Assembly: GCA_023426275.1 (NCBI GenBank)
Contig: JAFABC010000308.1
Coordinates: 1-6,881, forward strand
Direction: 5' to 3'
DNA: 6,881 nt
Source of the DNA: Pseudomonadota bacterium
GTDB lineage: Bacteria; Desulfobacterota; Desulfovibrionia; Desulfovibrionales; Desulfovibrionaceae
A program made the position numbers and the translations under genes. Numbering within the stretch: position 1 is the stretch's first letter; each line of letters starts with the position of its first letter. The notes under the pieces were generated by a model, which did no database searches, was not told the origin of the DNA, and was given only the letters and a program-made list of their open reading frames with translations. Positions 1 to 6,374 of this stretch are shown in pieces.

Positions 1-277
1 TCGCCGGCCTGCGCGCACTGCGATCAGGATGCGCGGCGCGATGGAGCCGGCAGTGAACCAGTACGGTCTTTCTTTGAAGGTAACAGGCTATGATAAAAGG
101 GAATATTGTTGTCGTAAAAAACTTGACTTGTTTTGTAGAAATTGAGAATGCTACGTTGCAGCCGCTTCCCCGCACCAGTCTTTCGCAAGCTCCGGGCCCT
201 GCCCCTGCGGCATCCGCGGCCGGCCCGACCCACGGCTGCGCCCGGCGTGAGCCGGCGCATTCCCAGGTGATGCAGTG
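1..277. other. Leader region upstream of the histidine kinase
   Basis: No convincing gene was found here. The first 60 bases are GC-rich and could be the end of an upstream gene (one forward frame stops at 54-56), but too little is present to tell. Positions 61-160 are much more AT-rich than anything nearby, which is typical of a promoter region in a GC-rich genome. Positions 160-277 are GC-rich again and would form an untranslated leader of the kinase mRNA. A forward reading frame of 62 codons (90-278) runs through it and ends on the kinase start codon; it is treated as a possible leader ORF only. Confidence 0.5.
123..149 (+). promoter_or_regulatory. Possible sigma-70 type promoter for the kinase/regulator operon
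   Basis: A good -35-like hexamer TTGACT lies at 123-128 in the only AT-rich patch upstream of the operon. The best -10 candidate, GAGAAT at 144-149, matches only four of six consensus positions, and the spacing of 15 is short. Upstream of it, TCGTAA at 112-117 equals part of the arm of the inverted repeat at 2879-2896, which may be a coincidence. This is a weak call resting on position and composition. Confidence 0.25.
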
Positions 278-2164
278 ATGATCCTTTCCCGCGATAGCCG
301 ACCGGGGCGTCTTCTGGCCGTCATATTTCTCGTCGCGTTGCTTGCGGCGGGACTGCTGCGCCCATGCCGGGCCGCCGTTTCGCCCCAGGCGCCGCAGGCC
401 GGGGGAGAGAAGCGGGTCGTCGTGCTGTATTCCATGCCGCTTGATTTCCCGGCCACCAAGTTGGTGGAGGACGGTCTGCATGCGGTGCTCGCCAGGGCGC
501 ATGGGCTGTCGGTGCAGTTTTTTTCCGAATACCTCGACCTGTCGCGTTTCCGGAATGCCAGTCAGCGGCAGGCCCTTTCCAATCTGTTGCGCCAGCGCTA
601 CGGGAACTCCACCACCGATCTGGTCATTACGGTCGATGTCCCGGCCACCCATTTTCTGATGGAAAAGGCGGAGGAAATTTTCCCTGACGTGCCGGTCGTG
701 GTCTGCGACATTCCCGGCCTGTACCGGGAGGAGGTGCTGGCCTCGCCTATCGGTAACCGTGTCAGCGGCGTGATGGAGCCGGCGGCGCTGGCCGGCGATC
801 TCGTCGCCTCGGCCCTGCGGTTGAAGCCGGAAAGCCGGCACGCCGTGCTCATCACCGGGGCCTTCGAAAACGACCAGATGCGGGCGGCCATGCTGCGGGA
901 CGCGTTGTCGCGCCTGGAGCCGCGCATCGAACTGATCGTGTTGCGCGGGCTTTCCCTGGGCGAGATCCTGGACCAATGCCAGTCGCTGCCGCCGGATTCC
1001 CTGATTTTTTTCTCCACCCTGTTCGTGGACGTTCATGGCCGCTTTTACGTGCCGCGAAACGTCATCAACTCCCTGTCCGCCTATACCACGTTGCCCGTCT
1101 GGGGACCGTACGATTCCTATTTCGGCAGCGGTATCGTCGGCGGCCCCATGCTCAGCATGCGGTTGCAGGGCGAACATGCCGGCAGGATCGCCCTGCGCAT
1201 CCTTTCAGGGCAGTCGGCGGCCACCATCCCCCTCGACGGCGGGGAGGGGACCATGATCGTCCAGTACGACTGGCGGCAGCTCAACCGCTTTCATCTCGAC
1301 AGTTCCCGGCTGCCGCCGGGTTCCAGGATCCTGTACCGCGAGGCCACGACCTGGGACCGCTACAAGTATTACATCATCGGCATCGCCACGTTGTTCATCC
1401 TGGAGTCCCTGCTGGTGGTCGGGCTTTTTTTCAACCTGCGCCAGCGCAAAAAGGCCGAGGAAGCGCTTTTGTCCAGCCAGCGCGAACTGCGTACCCTGGC
1501 CGGGCGGCTCATTTCCTCCCAGGAAGAAGAGCTCAGCCGGCTTTCCCGGGAATTCCACGACGATTTCGTGCAGCGTCTGGCAGCCATGGCCATCGAAGTC
1601 GGGACGGTCGAGATGCACGCGCCGTGCCTCGATGCCGGCATGCACGTCAAGATGCTGCACCTGAAGGATTCCATCATCAACCTGACCGACGACATGCATG
1701 CGTTGTCCCGGGAGCTTCATCCGTCGATTCTCAAGGATTTCGGACTGAAGAGCGCGCTTGACGCCCTGTGTCGCAACTTCGCCGACCGGGAGGGCATCCA
1801 GGTGGATTGCCGCATCGGGGAGATTCCCGACCGGCTGCATCCGGATACGTCGCTGTGTCTGTACCGGGTCACCCAGGAGGGGTTGCGCAATATCGCCAAA
1901 CACGCCCGCGCGCGCTATGTGTGCATCAGCCTGGAACACGGCGACGGACGCATGGCGCTGGTCATTCGGGACGACGGCGCGGGATTCAAGCCGCATTGCG
2001 CCAAACTCACGCCCGGCATCGGTCTGGCCAGCATGCGCGAGCGCGTGCAGTACGCCAAGGGCGCCTTTTCCATCCGATCCGAACCGGGGCAGGGGACCGT
2101 CATCACCGTCTCCGTCCCCGTGCGTAAGGAGCCTTACGATGAAACCGAAAATACGGCTGGCTGA
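278..2164 (+). CDS. Sensor histidine kinase with periplasmic ABC substrate-binding-like domain
   Basis: Membrane sensor kinase that should autophosphorylate and pass phosphate to the regulator encoded next to it. Residues 10-29 are hydrophobic and act as a signal sequence or first membrane segment, followed by CRAA. Residues about 45-330 form a periplasmic domain resembling the ABC_sub_bind family (typical stretch VGGPMLSMRLQGEHAG). A transmembrane helix spans about 364-385, then a short coiled coil without a HAMP domain. The HisKA_3-type dimerisation domain carries REFHDDFVQ with phospho-acceptor His427. The HATPase domain has the N box (RVTQEGLRNIAKHA, Asn538), G1 DDGAG (565-569) and G2 GIGLASMRER (580-589), so all catalytic motifs are intact. 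I chose ATG 278 because AGGTGA at 265-270 is 7 bases away; GTG 275 is an alternative adding one residue. The ligand is unknown; family members suggest a small organic molecule. Confidence 0.92.
   Translation: MILSRDSRPGRLLAVIFLVALLAAGLLRPCRAAVSPQAPQAGGEKRVVVLYSMPLDFPATKLVEDGLHAVLARAHGLSVQFFSEYLDLSRFRNASQRQALSNLLRQRYGNSTTDLVITVDVPATHFLMEKAEEIFPDVPVVVCDIPGLYREEVLASPIGNRVSGVMEPAALAGDLVASALRLKPESRHAVLITGAFENDQMRAAMLRDALSRLEPRIELIVLRGLSLGEILDQCQSLPPDSLIFFSTLFVDVHGRFYVPRNVINSLSAYTTLPVWGPYDSYFGSGIVGGPMLSMRLQGEHAGRIALRILSGQSAATIPLDGGEGTMIVQYDWRQLNRFHLDSSRLPPGSRILYREATTWDRYKYYIIGIATLFILESLLVVGLFFNLRQRKKAEEALLSSQRELRTLAGRLISSQEEELSRLSREFHDDFVQRLAAMAIEVGTVEMHAPCLDAGMHVKMLHLKDSIINLTDDMHALSRELHPSILKDFGLKSALDALCRNFADREGIQVDCRIGEIPDRLHPDTSLCLYRVTQEGLRNIAKHARARYVCISLEHGDGRMALVIRDDGAGFKPHCAKLTPGIGLASMRERVQYAKGAFSIRSEPGQGTVITVSVPVRKEPYDETENTAG
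2125..2131 (+). promoter_or_regulatory. Ribosome binding site fixing the regulator start
   Basis: TAAGGAG lies inside the end of the kinase gene, 7 bases before ATG 2139. The regulator frame is open far upstream (to about 1758), so this site and the conserved N-terminus of receiver domains decide the start. Confidence 0.8.
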
Positions 2165-2831
2165 CGACCATCGGATGGTGGCCGAGGGCGTGCGCGGCCT
2201 GCTCGAACCGGATTACCATCTGGTCGGCATCGTGGAGGACGGCCGCGCCCTGCTCGAAGCCGTGGACAGGCTGCGCCCGGACGTGGTGGTGGCCGACGTC
2301 TCCATGCCGCTTTTAAATGGCATCGACGCCGTGCGCCAGCTCAAAAAACGCCACGAGTCCCTGGTCGTCGTCTTCCTCACCATGCACATGGACGTCCAGT
2401 ACGCGGCCAGCGCCTTCGACGCCGGTGCCTCCGGCTATGTGCTCAAGCATTCCGCGCCGTCGGAACTGCTGACGGCCATCCGTTGCGGCCTCAAAGGCAA
2501 GACCTACATCACGCCGTTTCTGGCTGGCGAGCTGCTCCAATACCAGCGGGACCGCCCGCCCGCGTCCACGGACGCGCTGGCCCGGCTCACCGCGCGGCAG
2601 CGCGAGGTGCTGCAGCTTCTCGCCGAAGGATTTTCCGTCAAGGAAGCCGCGGCCGTGCTCGGCATCTCCTCGCGCACCGTGGAATTCCACAAGTACACCA
2701 TGATCGAGGCGCTGGGGCTCAAAGGCTCCGCCGAACTGATCCGTTTCGCCGTGGAGCACTCCCAGGGCGTTTCCTCTTCGGACACCGTGCAGGTTTCCTG
2801 CGCCATCCGGCCGCACACGCCGCATTCCTGA
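2139..2831 (+). CDS. Two-component response regulator, NarL/FixJ family
   Basis: A 230-residue cytoplasmic DNA-binding regulator, the likely partner of the upstream kinase. The N-terminal receiver domain (about 3-120) shows acidic pair Asp9/Asp10, phospho-acceptor Asp53 in VADVSMP, Thr81 and Lys103. The C-terminal LuxR-type helix-turn-helix (about 148-207) shows LTARQREVLQLLAEG followed by AAAVLGISSRTVEFHK, the recognition helix region. A tail of about 20 residues (SQGVSSSD onward, with one Cys) extends beyond the HTH and has no recognisable motif. The gene overlaps the kinase by 26 bases, so the two are surely cotranscribed and probably translationally coupled. Targets are not shown by the sequence; the dyads at 2879-2933 just downstream, before the porin, are candidates. 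The family call is firm, the role is unknown. Confidence 0.95.
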   Translation: MKPKIRLADDHRMVAEGVRGLLEPDYHLVGIVEDGRALLEAVDRLRPDVVVADVSMPLLNGIDAVRQLKKRHESLVVVFLTMHMDVQYAASAFDAGASGYVLKHSAPSELLTAIRCGLKGKTYITPFLAGELLQYQRDRPPASTDALARLTARQREVLQLLAEGFSVKEAAAVLGISSRTVEFHKYTMIEALGLKGSAELIRFAVEHSQGVSSSDTVQVSCAIRPHTPHS

Positions 2832-2878
2832 GCCTTTTCCCCGCGCCGACACCCCTCCTCGAAAAGAAAACGGGCGGG

Positions 2879-2896
2879 ACTCGTAATTTTACGAGT
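2879..2896. promoter_or_regulatory. Perfect 8-base inverted repeat, candidate operator
   Basis: ACTCGTAA and TTACGAGT are perfect inverted copies separated by TT. The centre is AT-rich in a GC-rich neighbourhood and no T-run follows, so an operator for a dimeric DNA-binding protein fits better than a terminator. It sits 48 bases after the response regulator gene and about 240 before the porin start. The neighbouring LuxR-type regulator is a candidate binder; this is inference. Confidence 0.45.
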
Positions 2897-2909
2897 GTTG
2901 CCGTCAGAC

Positions 2910-2933
2910 GTTTCCACGTACTCCTCGTGAAAC
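2910..2933. repeat. Imperfect inverted repeat upstream of the porin
   Basis: GTTTCCACG (2910-2918) faces CGTGAAAC (2926-2933) across 7 bases, with one extra C in the left arm. The spacer TACTCCT fits the NarL heptamer pattern TACYYMT, though a single heptamer can occur by chance. Function is unknown. Confidence 0.25.
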
Positions 2934-3100
2934 AAAGAACAAGGTTATGGCGAAACGGTGACGCAAGCCGGTTCGCCTGACGAACGGGAGGTCGGATGGC
3001 GTCGAGCCGTCCGGCATCCGGGGCTTGCGGTGCACTGCGCCATGCCTTCTCCCGCCTTGTCCGAAGTCGTTTGTGGCAACGAGGCATTGGAACGAGTGAC

Positions 3101-3110
3101 ACGCATGCGT
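3101..3110. repeat. Ten-base palindrome near the porin ribosome binding site
   Basis: ACGCATGCGT is a perfect palindrome ending 10 bases before the GGGGAG ribosome binding site (3121-3126) of the porin. It could be an operator or small hairpin in the leader; it may also be chance. Confidence 0.2.
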
Positions 3111-3135
3111 TGCGTCAATCGGGGAGTACTACTGG

Positions 3136-4602
3136 ATGAAACGGAGGCTGTTGTGTGTTTTCCTGGGGATCGCGATTTTGGGGGGAGCCTTGTCGGCGCG
3201 GGCGGACACTCGCGTCAAGATGCGGGGCGACGTGTTTATCATGGGGGATTTCCACGCCAACCATAACTATACGGGTTGGACGAAGACAGGGACCAAGACC
3301 GAGGACAATTTCGAGATCTGGCAACGGTATCGACTGCGGGCCGACTTCGAGGCCAACAAGTCCGTCTACTTCCGTCTGGGGTTGCGCATCATCGACTGCT
3401 GGGGTGCGGGCACCTACACCGCCGCCAATCCGGCCGCAGCCATCCTGGTCGATGTGGCCTACCTGCAATTTCGGGTGCCGGACACCGACGTCCAGGTTCT
3501 CGCCGGCTACCAGTACGTGGGGTTGCCTCAGAACGCCATTTTCAACGGGAGCGTGATCTACAGCGACCTCATGGCCGCCCTCACGGTCCAGGCCCCGCTC
3601 GTGCCGGACACTCTGTCGGTGATCGCCGGTTTCGGACGGCTCTTCGACGCCAACCGGACCTATGACACGTCCACGACCCAGGTGAGCGACGAATTCGACG
3701 CCTATTTCCTGGCCCTGCCCGTGACTGTGGAGGGGTTTAAGGCCACGCCCTGGGGAGCCTTCGCCCTGGCCGGGCGCAACGCCGTCTATACCTATAAGAA
3801 TACCGCCGACTTCGCGGAGCTCGGCAACAGTTTCAACAATGCCCTGTTCTCGGCCGCGAGCGTGGCCAACATGGCCGAACCGACGGGCCTGGGTCGCTGG
3901 AAAAACTCCCAGAATCCCTATTTCTGGGTCGGCGGCACGTTCGAGGTCTCGGCCCTGGACCCCTTGCAGTTCTACGCGGACGTCGTCTACGGCGAAGGCG
4001 CGATGAACGACACCAAGGCAGCCAGGCGCCACGGCTGGCTGGTCGATTTCGCGGCCCAGTACACAGGCCTCAGGTTCATGACGCCCCAGGTGTTCGGCTT
4101 CTGGTCCACGGGCGAGGACGGCTCCACCCGCAACGGTTCCGAGCGCATGCCCTATATGCGGTCGGCCTGGGGCCCGGGCAAGAGCTTCCTGTTCGAATGT
4201 GGCCAGGACCTGCCCCGCGATACCAACACCTACACGAGCCCGGTCGGCATCTACGGCTTCGGCGTGTCCCTGGACAATATCAACTTCATGGAAAAGCTGA
4301 GCAACCGCATGACGTTCGTCTACGTCCACGGCAACAACAGCCCTCGGGCCATCCGCGCGGCACAGCTTTTAAACACCGCCTACATGACCATGGGGCACGA
4401 CCTGTCAGAAAACGAGCATCTCATCGGGCTCAATCTGGACACCAAATACAAGCTGTACGACTGCCTCGACCTCGTCACCCAGATGGGCTGGGCGCACGGC
4501 CAGTTCCAGGAAAGCGTCTGGGGCCACCGGCTGGTCAGCCAGGCGGCGAGTAACGGCGACAACTCCTGGCTTCTGGCGGTGGGGGTGATTTACAAGTTCT
4601 GA
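3136..4602 (+). CDS. Outer membrane trimeric porin, Desulfovibrio type
   Basis: A 488-residue beta-barrel porin for passive diffusion of small solutes across the outer membrane. Residues 1-23 are a signal peptide (MKRRLL, hydrophobic core, cleavage after SARA). The mature chain begins DTRVKMRGDVFIMG, and alternating amphipathic strands run throughout. The chain ends VGVIYKF with the terminal phenylalanine that the outer-membrane assembly machinery recognises. Conserved-looking stretches such as RYRLRADFEAN, VDVAYLQFRVP and the C-terminal LNLDTKYKLYDCLDLV agree with the porin family typified by DVU0799 of D. vulgaris. Odd: three cysteines in the mature part (88, 355, 443), rare in barrels. GGGGAG lies 9 bases before ATG 3136. 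A strong terminator follows. The gene may be controlled by the two-component system upstream. Family call is by recognition, without alignment; substrate unknown. Confidence 0.88.
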   Translation: MKRRLLCVFLGIAILGGALSARADTRVKMRGDVFIMGDFHANHNYTGWTKTGTKTEDNFEIWQRYRLRADFEANKSVYFRLGLRIIDCWGAGTYTAANPAAAILVDVAYLQFRVPDTDVQVLAGYQYVGLPQNAIFNGSVIYSDLMAALTVQAPLVPDTLSVIAGFGRLFDANRTYDTSTTQVSDEFDAYFLALPVTVEGFKATPWGAFALAGRNAVYTYKNTADFAELGNSFNNALFSAASVANMAEPTGLGRWKNSQNPYFWVGGTFEVSALDPLQFYADVVYGEGAMNDTKAARRHGWLVDFAAQYTGLRFMTPQVFGFWSTGEDGSTRNGSERMPYMRSAWGPGKSFLFECGQDLPRDTNTYTSPVGIYGFGVSLDNINFMEKLSNRMTFVYVHGNNSPRAIRAAQLLNTAYMTMGHDLSENEHLIGLNLDTKYKLYDCLDLVTQMGWAHGQFQESVWGHRLVSQAASNGDNSWLLAVGVIYKF

Positions 4603-4629
4603 CCGGCCAACGCGCCAAGTTGGGATTTC

Positions 4630-4663
4630 AAAGGGGCGGGCAATCCTTGCCGGCCCCTTTTTT
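4630..4663 (+). terminator. Intrinsic terminator of the porin gene
   Basis: AAAGGGGC (4630-4637) pairs with GCCCCTTT (4653-4660). After one G-G mismatch the stem continues with GGCAA against TTGCC around a 3-base loop, and six Ts end at 4663. Strong stem plus T-tract, 27 bases after the porin stop. Read on the other strand it has only a short T-run, so it may weakly serve aqpZ too. Confidence 0.9.
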
Positions 4664-4677
4664 GTGCGACGATCAGA

Positions 4678-4708
4678 ACCGGCTCCTGTGCGAACAGGAC
4701 CCGCCGGT
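4678..4708 (-). terminator. Hairpin between convergent genes, possible aqpZ terminator
   Basis: TCCTGT and ACAGGA pair across a four-base loop (GCGA on the plus strand). The stem extends with ACCGGC against GCCGGT after a 3-base bulge. It lies 43 bases beyond the aqpZ stop. On the minus strand the stem is followed by TTCTGAT, which is only weakly T-rich, so termination is probable but not certain. Confidence 0.4.
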
Positions 4709-4750
4709 GCTCTTCGGATCGGTCCAATCGTGAGGGCGGCAATGCCAAAA

Positions 4751-5437
4751 TCAATGGTCTGTTCTGATGAAGCGGTAGATACAGGCACCCAGTATGGCGC
4801 CGATTATAGGGGCGACCCAAAAAAGCCACAGTTGCTGCACGGCCCAGCCGCCAACATAGACCGCAACGCCTGTGCTTCTTGCAGGATTCACGGAAGTATT
4901 GGTGACGGGTATGCTGATCAAGTGGATAAGGGTAAGGCAAAGCCCGATCGGTATGCCGGCAAAACCTTGCGGCGCTTCTTTGGCCGTCGAACCGAGGATG
5001 ACAATGATAAACATCATGGTCATGACGATTTCCGTGATCAGCGCGGACGTCAGGGAATATCCCCCCGGAGAGTGCTCTCCGTAGCCATTGGCGGCAAAGC
5101 CGGCGGAAACCTCGAACCCGGCTTTTCCTGATGCAATGAGGTAGAGGATGCCGCCTGCGGCGATGCCTCCCAAAACCTGTGCAATGATATAGGGCAATAC
5201 CTTGCTTGCCGGGAAGCGCCCACCCACATACAAGCCAACGGAAACGGCCGGATTGATGTGACATCCTGAAATATTGCCGATGGTAAAGACCATCGTTAAC
5301 AATGTCAGGCCGAACGCCAGAGCGACTCCAAGCAGGCCTATGCCGACATTCGGGAAAGCCGCTGCAAGTACCGCACTGCCGCATCCTCCAAGGACAAGCC
5401 AAAATGTGCCAACAAATTCAGCATAGTATGCCTTCAT
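4751..5437 (-). CDS. aqpZ: Aquaporin Z, water channel
   Basis: A 228-residue inner-membrane channel of the MIP family that lets water pass along osmotic gradients. Both half-helix motifs are present, HINPAVSVG (NPA at 62-64) and SVNPARSTG (NPA at 184-186). The selectivity filter reads Phe42, His172, Thr181, Arg187, the set of water-specific AqpZ rather than the wider glycerol facilitators. Stretches such as TFWLVLGGCGSAVLAA, NGYGEHSPGGYS and LIHLISIPVTNTSVNPAR agree closely with E. coli AqpZ, and length is near its 231 residues. GGGAG (5444-5448 on the minus strand) lies 6 bases before the start. It stands alone, convergent with the porin. GC content is visibly lower than in the neighbours (hand-counted 60-base rows at 4801, 4921 and 5281: 57, 55 and 53 percent; porin row at 4081: 70 percent), which suggests horizontal acquisition. 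Confidence 0.97.
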   Translation of the reverse strand: MKAYYAEFVGTFWLVLGGCGSAVLAAAFPNVGIGLLGVALAFGLTLLTMVFTIGNISGCHINPAVSVGLYVGGRFPASKVLPYIIAQVLGGIAAGGILYLIASGKAGFEVSAGFAANGYGEHSPGGYSLTSALITEIVMTMMFIIVILGSTAKEAPQGFAGIPIGLCLTLIHLISIPVTNTSVNPARSTGVAVYVGGWAVQQLWLFWVAPIIGAILGACIYRFIRTDH

Positions 5438-5794
5438 AGTCGTCTCCCAGGTCTTTGTCTGAAGCTTGGATAGTTACGCCCTGCACATGGACGGGGGCCA
5501 TGCCAGCCATACATTTTTTTTAACGAAAAGAGCAAGCTGTCAGCTGAAATTCCTTTCCAAGCCGGTCGGATTTTCCCGGTATTGCCTTTGCGAGGACATC
5601 CACAACATATTATTGGGAAATAACATGGGCGCTCTGTGCCGTCCCTTGGATGACCTGATTCAGAAAACCATTATCGAAGCTGTCGATGCTGGCTGTTTTT
5701 CTTTCCCGGTTTTCTTGTGACAGGTGAAAAAGGTGAAGATTCCTTCCCATTCGCTGCAGTTGTGCTACAGGGATAGTGTCCGGAAATGTTGATG

Positions 5795-5812
5795 GCCCGG
5801 CCTGGGCCGGGC
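5795..5812. repeat. GC-rich perfect inverted repeat in the leader of the membrane protein gene
   Basis: GCCCGGCC and GGCCGGGC are perfect inverted copies around TG. A very stable hairpin could form in the mRNA about 40 bases before the start codon. No T-run follows on either strand, so it does not look like an intrinsic terminator. It may be a leader hairpin or binding site. Confidence 0.4.
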
Positions 5813-5840
5813 GAGGCTCCAAAAATTCGTGGAGAGCGGC

Positions 5841-5847
5841 AAGGAGG
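5841..5847 (+). promoter_or_regulatory. Strong ribosome binding site fixing the membrane protein start
   Basis: AAGGAGG is an ideal Shine-Dalgarno sequence 7 bases before ATG 5855. The frame is open upstream to an ATG at 5786, but that start has no such site and would add a charged, Gly/Pro-rich stretch in front of the first membrane segment. Confidence 0.88.
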
Positions 5848-5854
5848 GACGAAC

Positions 5855-6286
5855 ATGCGCGATGTGCTGTTGCGGGTGGGTGCGTGCTTTTCCGGCGGCG
5901 TCTTCGGCGGGTTGTGTAATGCCGTGGCGATCTGGCTGGCCGGGGCGTTCGGAATCTCGGCGGTCATGGGCGTGACCATCGCCCCGGGCATGACCACGGG
6001 CTATCTGTACCCGAAGCTGGTGTGGGGCGGCATCTGGGGGCTGCTGTTCGTGCCCCGGATCATGGTCCGGTCGTTTTGGAAGCGGGGCCTGTTCTACAGT
6101 CTCGGGCCGACCCTGGTGCAACTGCTCATCGTGTTTCCCGTGCAGGCCCGCAAAGGCGTCTTCGGACTGGACCTCGGCCTTCTGACGCCGCTTTTCGTGG
6201 TCCTGGCCAATGCCGTGTGGGGGCTTGGCACGGCGGCGTGGCTGCGCGGCGGGGACGAAGCCGGCTCCTGGAACAGAAACCGCTAG
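5855..6286 (+). CDS. Small integral membrane protein of unknown function
   Basis: I do not recognise this family. The 143-residue product is strongly hydrophobic, with likely membrane segments at about 6-32, 34-46, 55-72, 79-96 and 107-130, giving four or five passes in the inner membrane. Between them lie short loops with basic residues: PRIMVRSFWKRG (67-78) and PVQARKG (95-101) look cytoplasmic by the positive-inside rule. Notable residues are Gly-rich SGGVFGGLCNA at 13-23, and PGMTTGYLYPKLVWGG at 44-59, whose Thr, Tyr and Lys lie near a membrane segment and could be a conserved core. The tail after 130 is short and polar. There are two cysteines (11, 21) and no enzyme motif. The start is fixed by AAGGAGG. 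GC-rich codon use matches the porin and kinase, unlike aqpZ. It is 237 bases upstream of the histidine-rich gene on the same strand; a link, such as metal transport, is only a guess. Confidence 0.85.
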   Translation: MRDVLLRVGACFSGGVFGGLCNAVAIWLAGAFGISAVMGVTIAPGMTTGYLYPKLVWGGIWGLLFVPRIMVRSFWKRGLFYSLGPTLVQLLIVFPVQARKGVFGLDLGLLTPLFVVLANAVWGLGTAAWLRGGDEAGSWNRNR

Positions 6287-6374
6287 ACAGCGCGGAACGG
6301 CAGGAGCTTTTTGCTTTTCCGCTTACGGAGCCGTTGGGCCGTTCTTGCCCTGGCCGATGTGTTTTCATTTGTCT

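Larger units (their letters stand above)
2832..3135. other. Intergenic region between regulator and porin
   Basis: No gene is supported in these 304 bases; reading frames crossing it are shadows or lack a ribosome binding site. It contains an AT-rich 18-base inverted repeat (2879-2896), an imperfect dyad (2910-2933), and a 10-base palindrome (3101-3110) close to the porin start. No intrinsic terminator with a T-tract follows the regulator, so read-through into the porin is possible. I could not identify a convincing -35/-10 pair or a sigma-54 site. Confidence 0.6.
5438..5854. other. Long intergenic region between divergent aqpZ and the membrane protein gene
   Basis: No gene is convincing in these 417 bases. 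The aqpZ-proximal part (to about 5720) is low in GC (row at 5521: 48 percent) like aqpZ itself and must carry its promoter. On the minus strand a run of eight As (5514-5521) and a small dyad AGCTG-T-CAGCT (5535-5545) sit in the expected zone, but no clear -35/-10 pair was found. A forward frame of 84 codons (5466-5720, TTG start) has no ribosome binding site and no recognisable product; a minus-strand frame (5610-5822) is no better. GC rises after about 5780, where the leader of the next gene begins. Confidence 0.55.

Noticed and set aside
1..56. Possible tail of an upstream gene
   Set aside because: More than one frame is open at the left edge and about 18 codons are too few to recognise a product.
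976..1761. Second plus-strand frame of 261 codons inside the kinase
   Set aside because: It is a shifted frame with Arg/His/Pro-rich translation; the kinase motifs are all in the other frame.
1205..1996. Minus-strand open frame of 263 codons opposite the kinase
   Set aside because: It covers the conserved kinase core on the other strand, has no recognisable domain, and reflects the scarcity of stops in GC-rich DNA.
1758..2138. Upstream extension of the response regulator frame
   Set aside because: The extension is Arg/Ser-rich text overlapping the kinase; receiver domains begin at MKPKIRLADDH and TAAGGAG sits just before ATG 2139.
3074..3095. Sigma-54-like TGGCA...TTGG sequence before the porin
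   Set aside because: The two dinucleotides are 12 bases apart instead of 10 and the second element reads TTGG rather than TTGC.
2958..3266. Plus-strand frame of 102 codons overlapping the porin start
   Set aside because: GTG start without a ribosome binding site, and it would overlap the porin signal peptide in another frame.
3115..4329. Minus-strand open frame of 404 codons opposite the porin
   Set aside because: It is antisense to a clear porin with signal peptide and terminal Phe; the translation is low-complexity His/Gly/Val/Arg text typical of the opposite strand of GC-rich genes, and it matches no family.
5466..5720. Plus-strand frame of 84 codons upstream of the membrane protein
   Set aside because: TTG start, no ribosome binding site at it or at the internal ATGs, no recognisable product, and it lies where the aqpZ promoter must be. 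Not excluded, but not supported.
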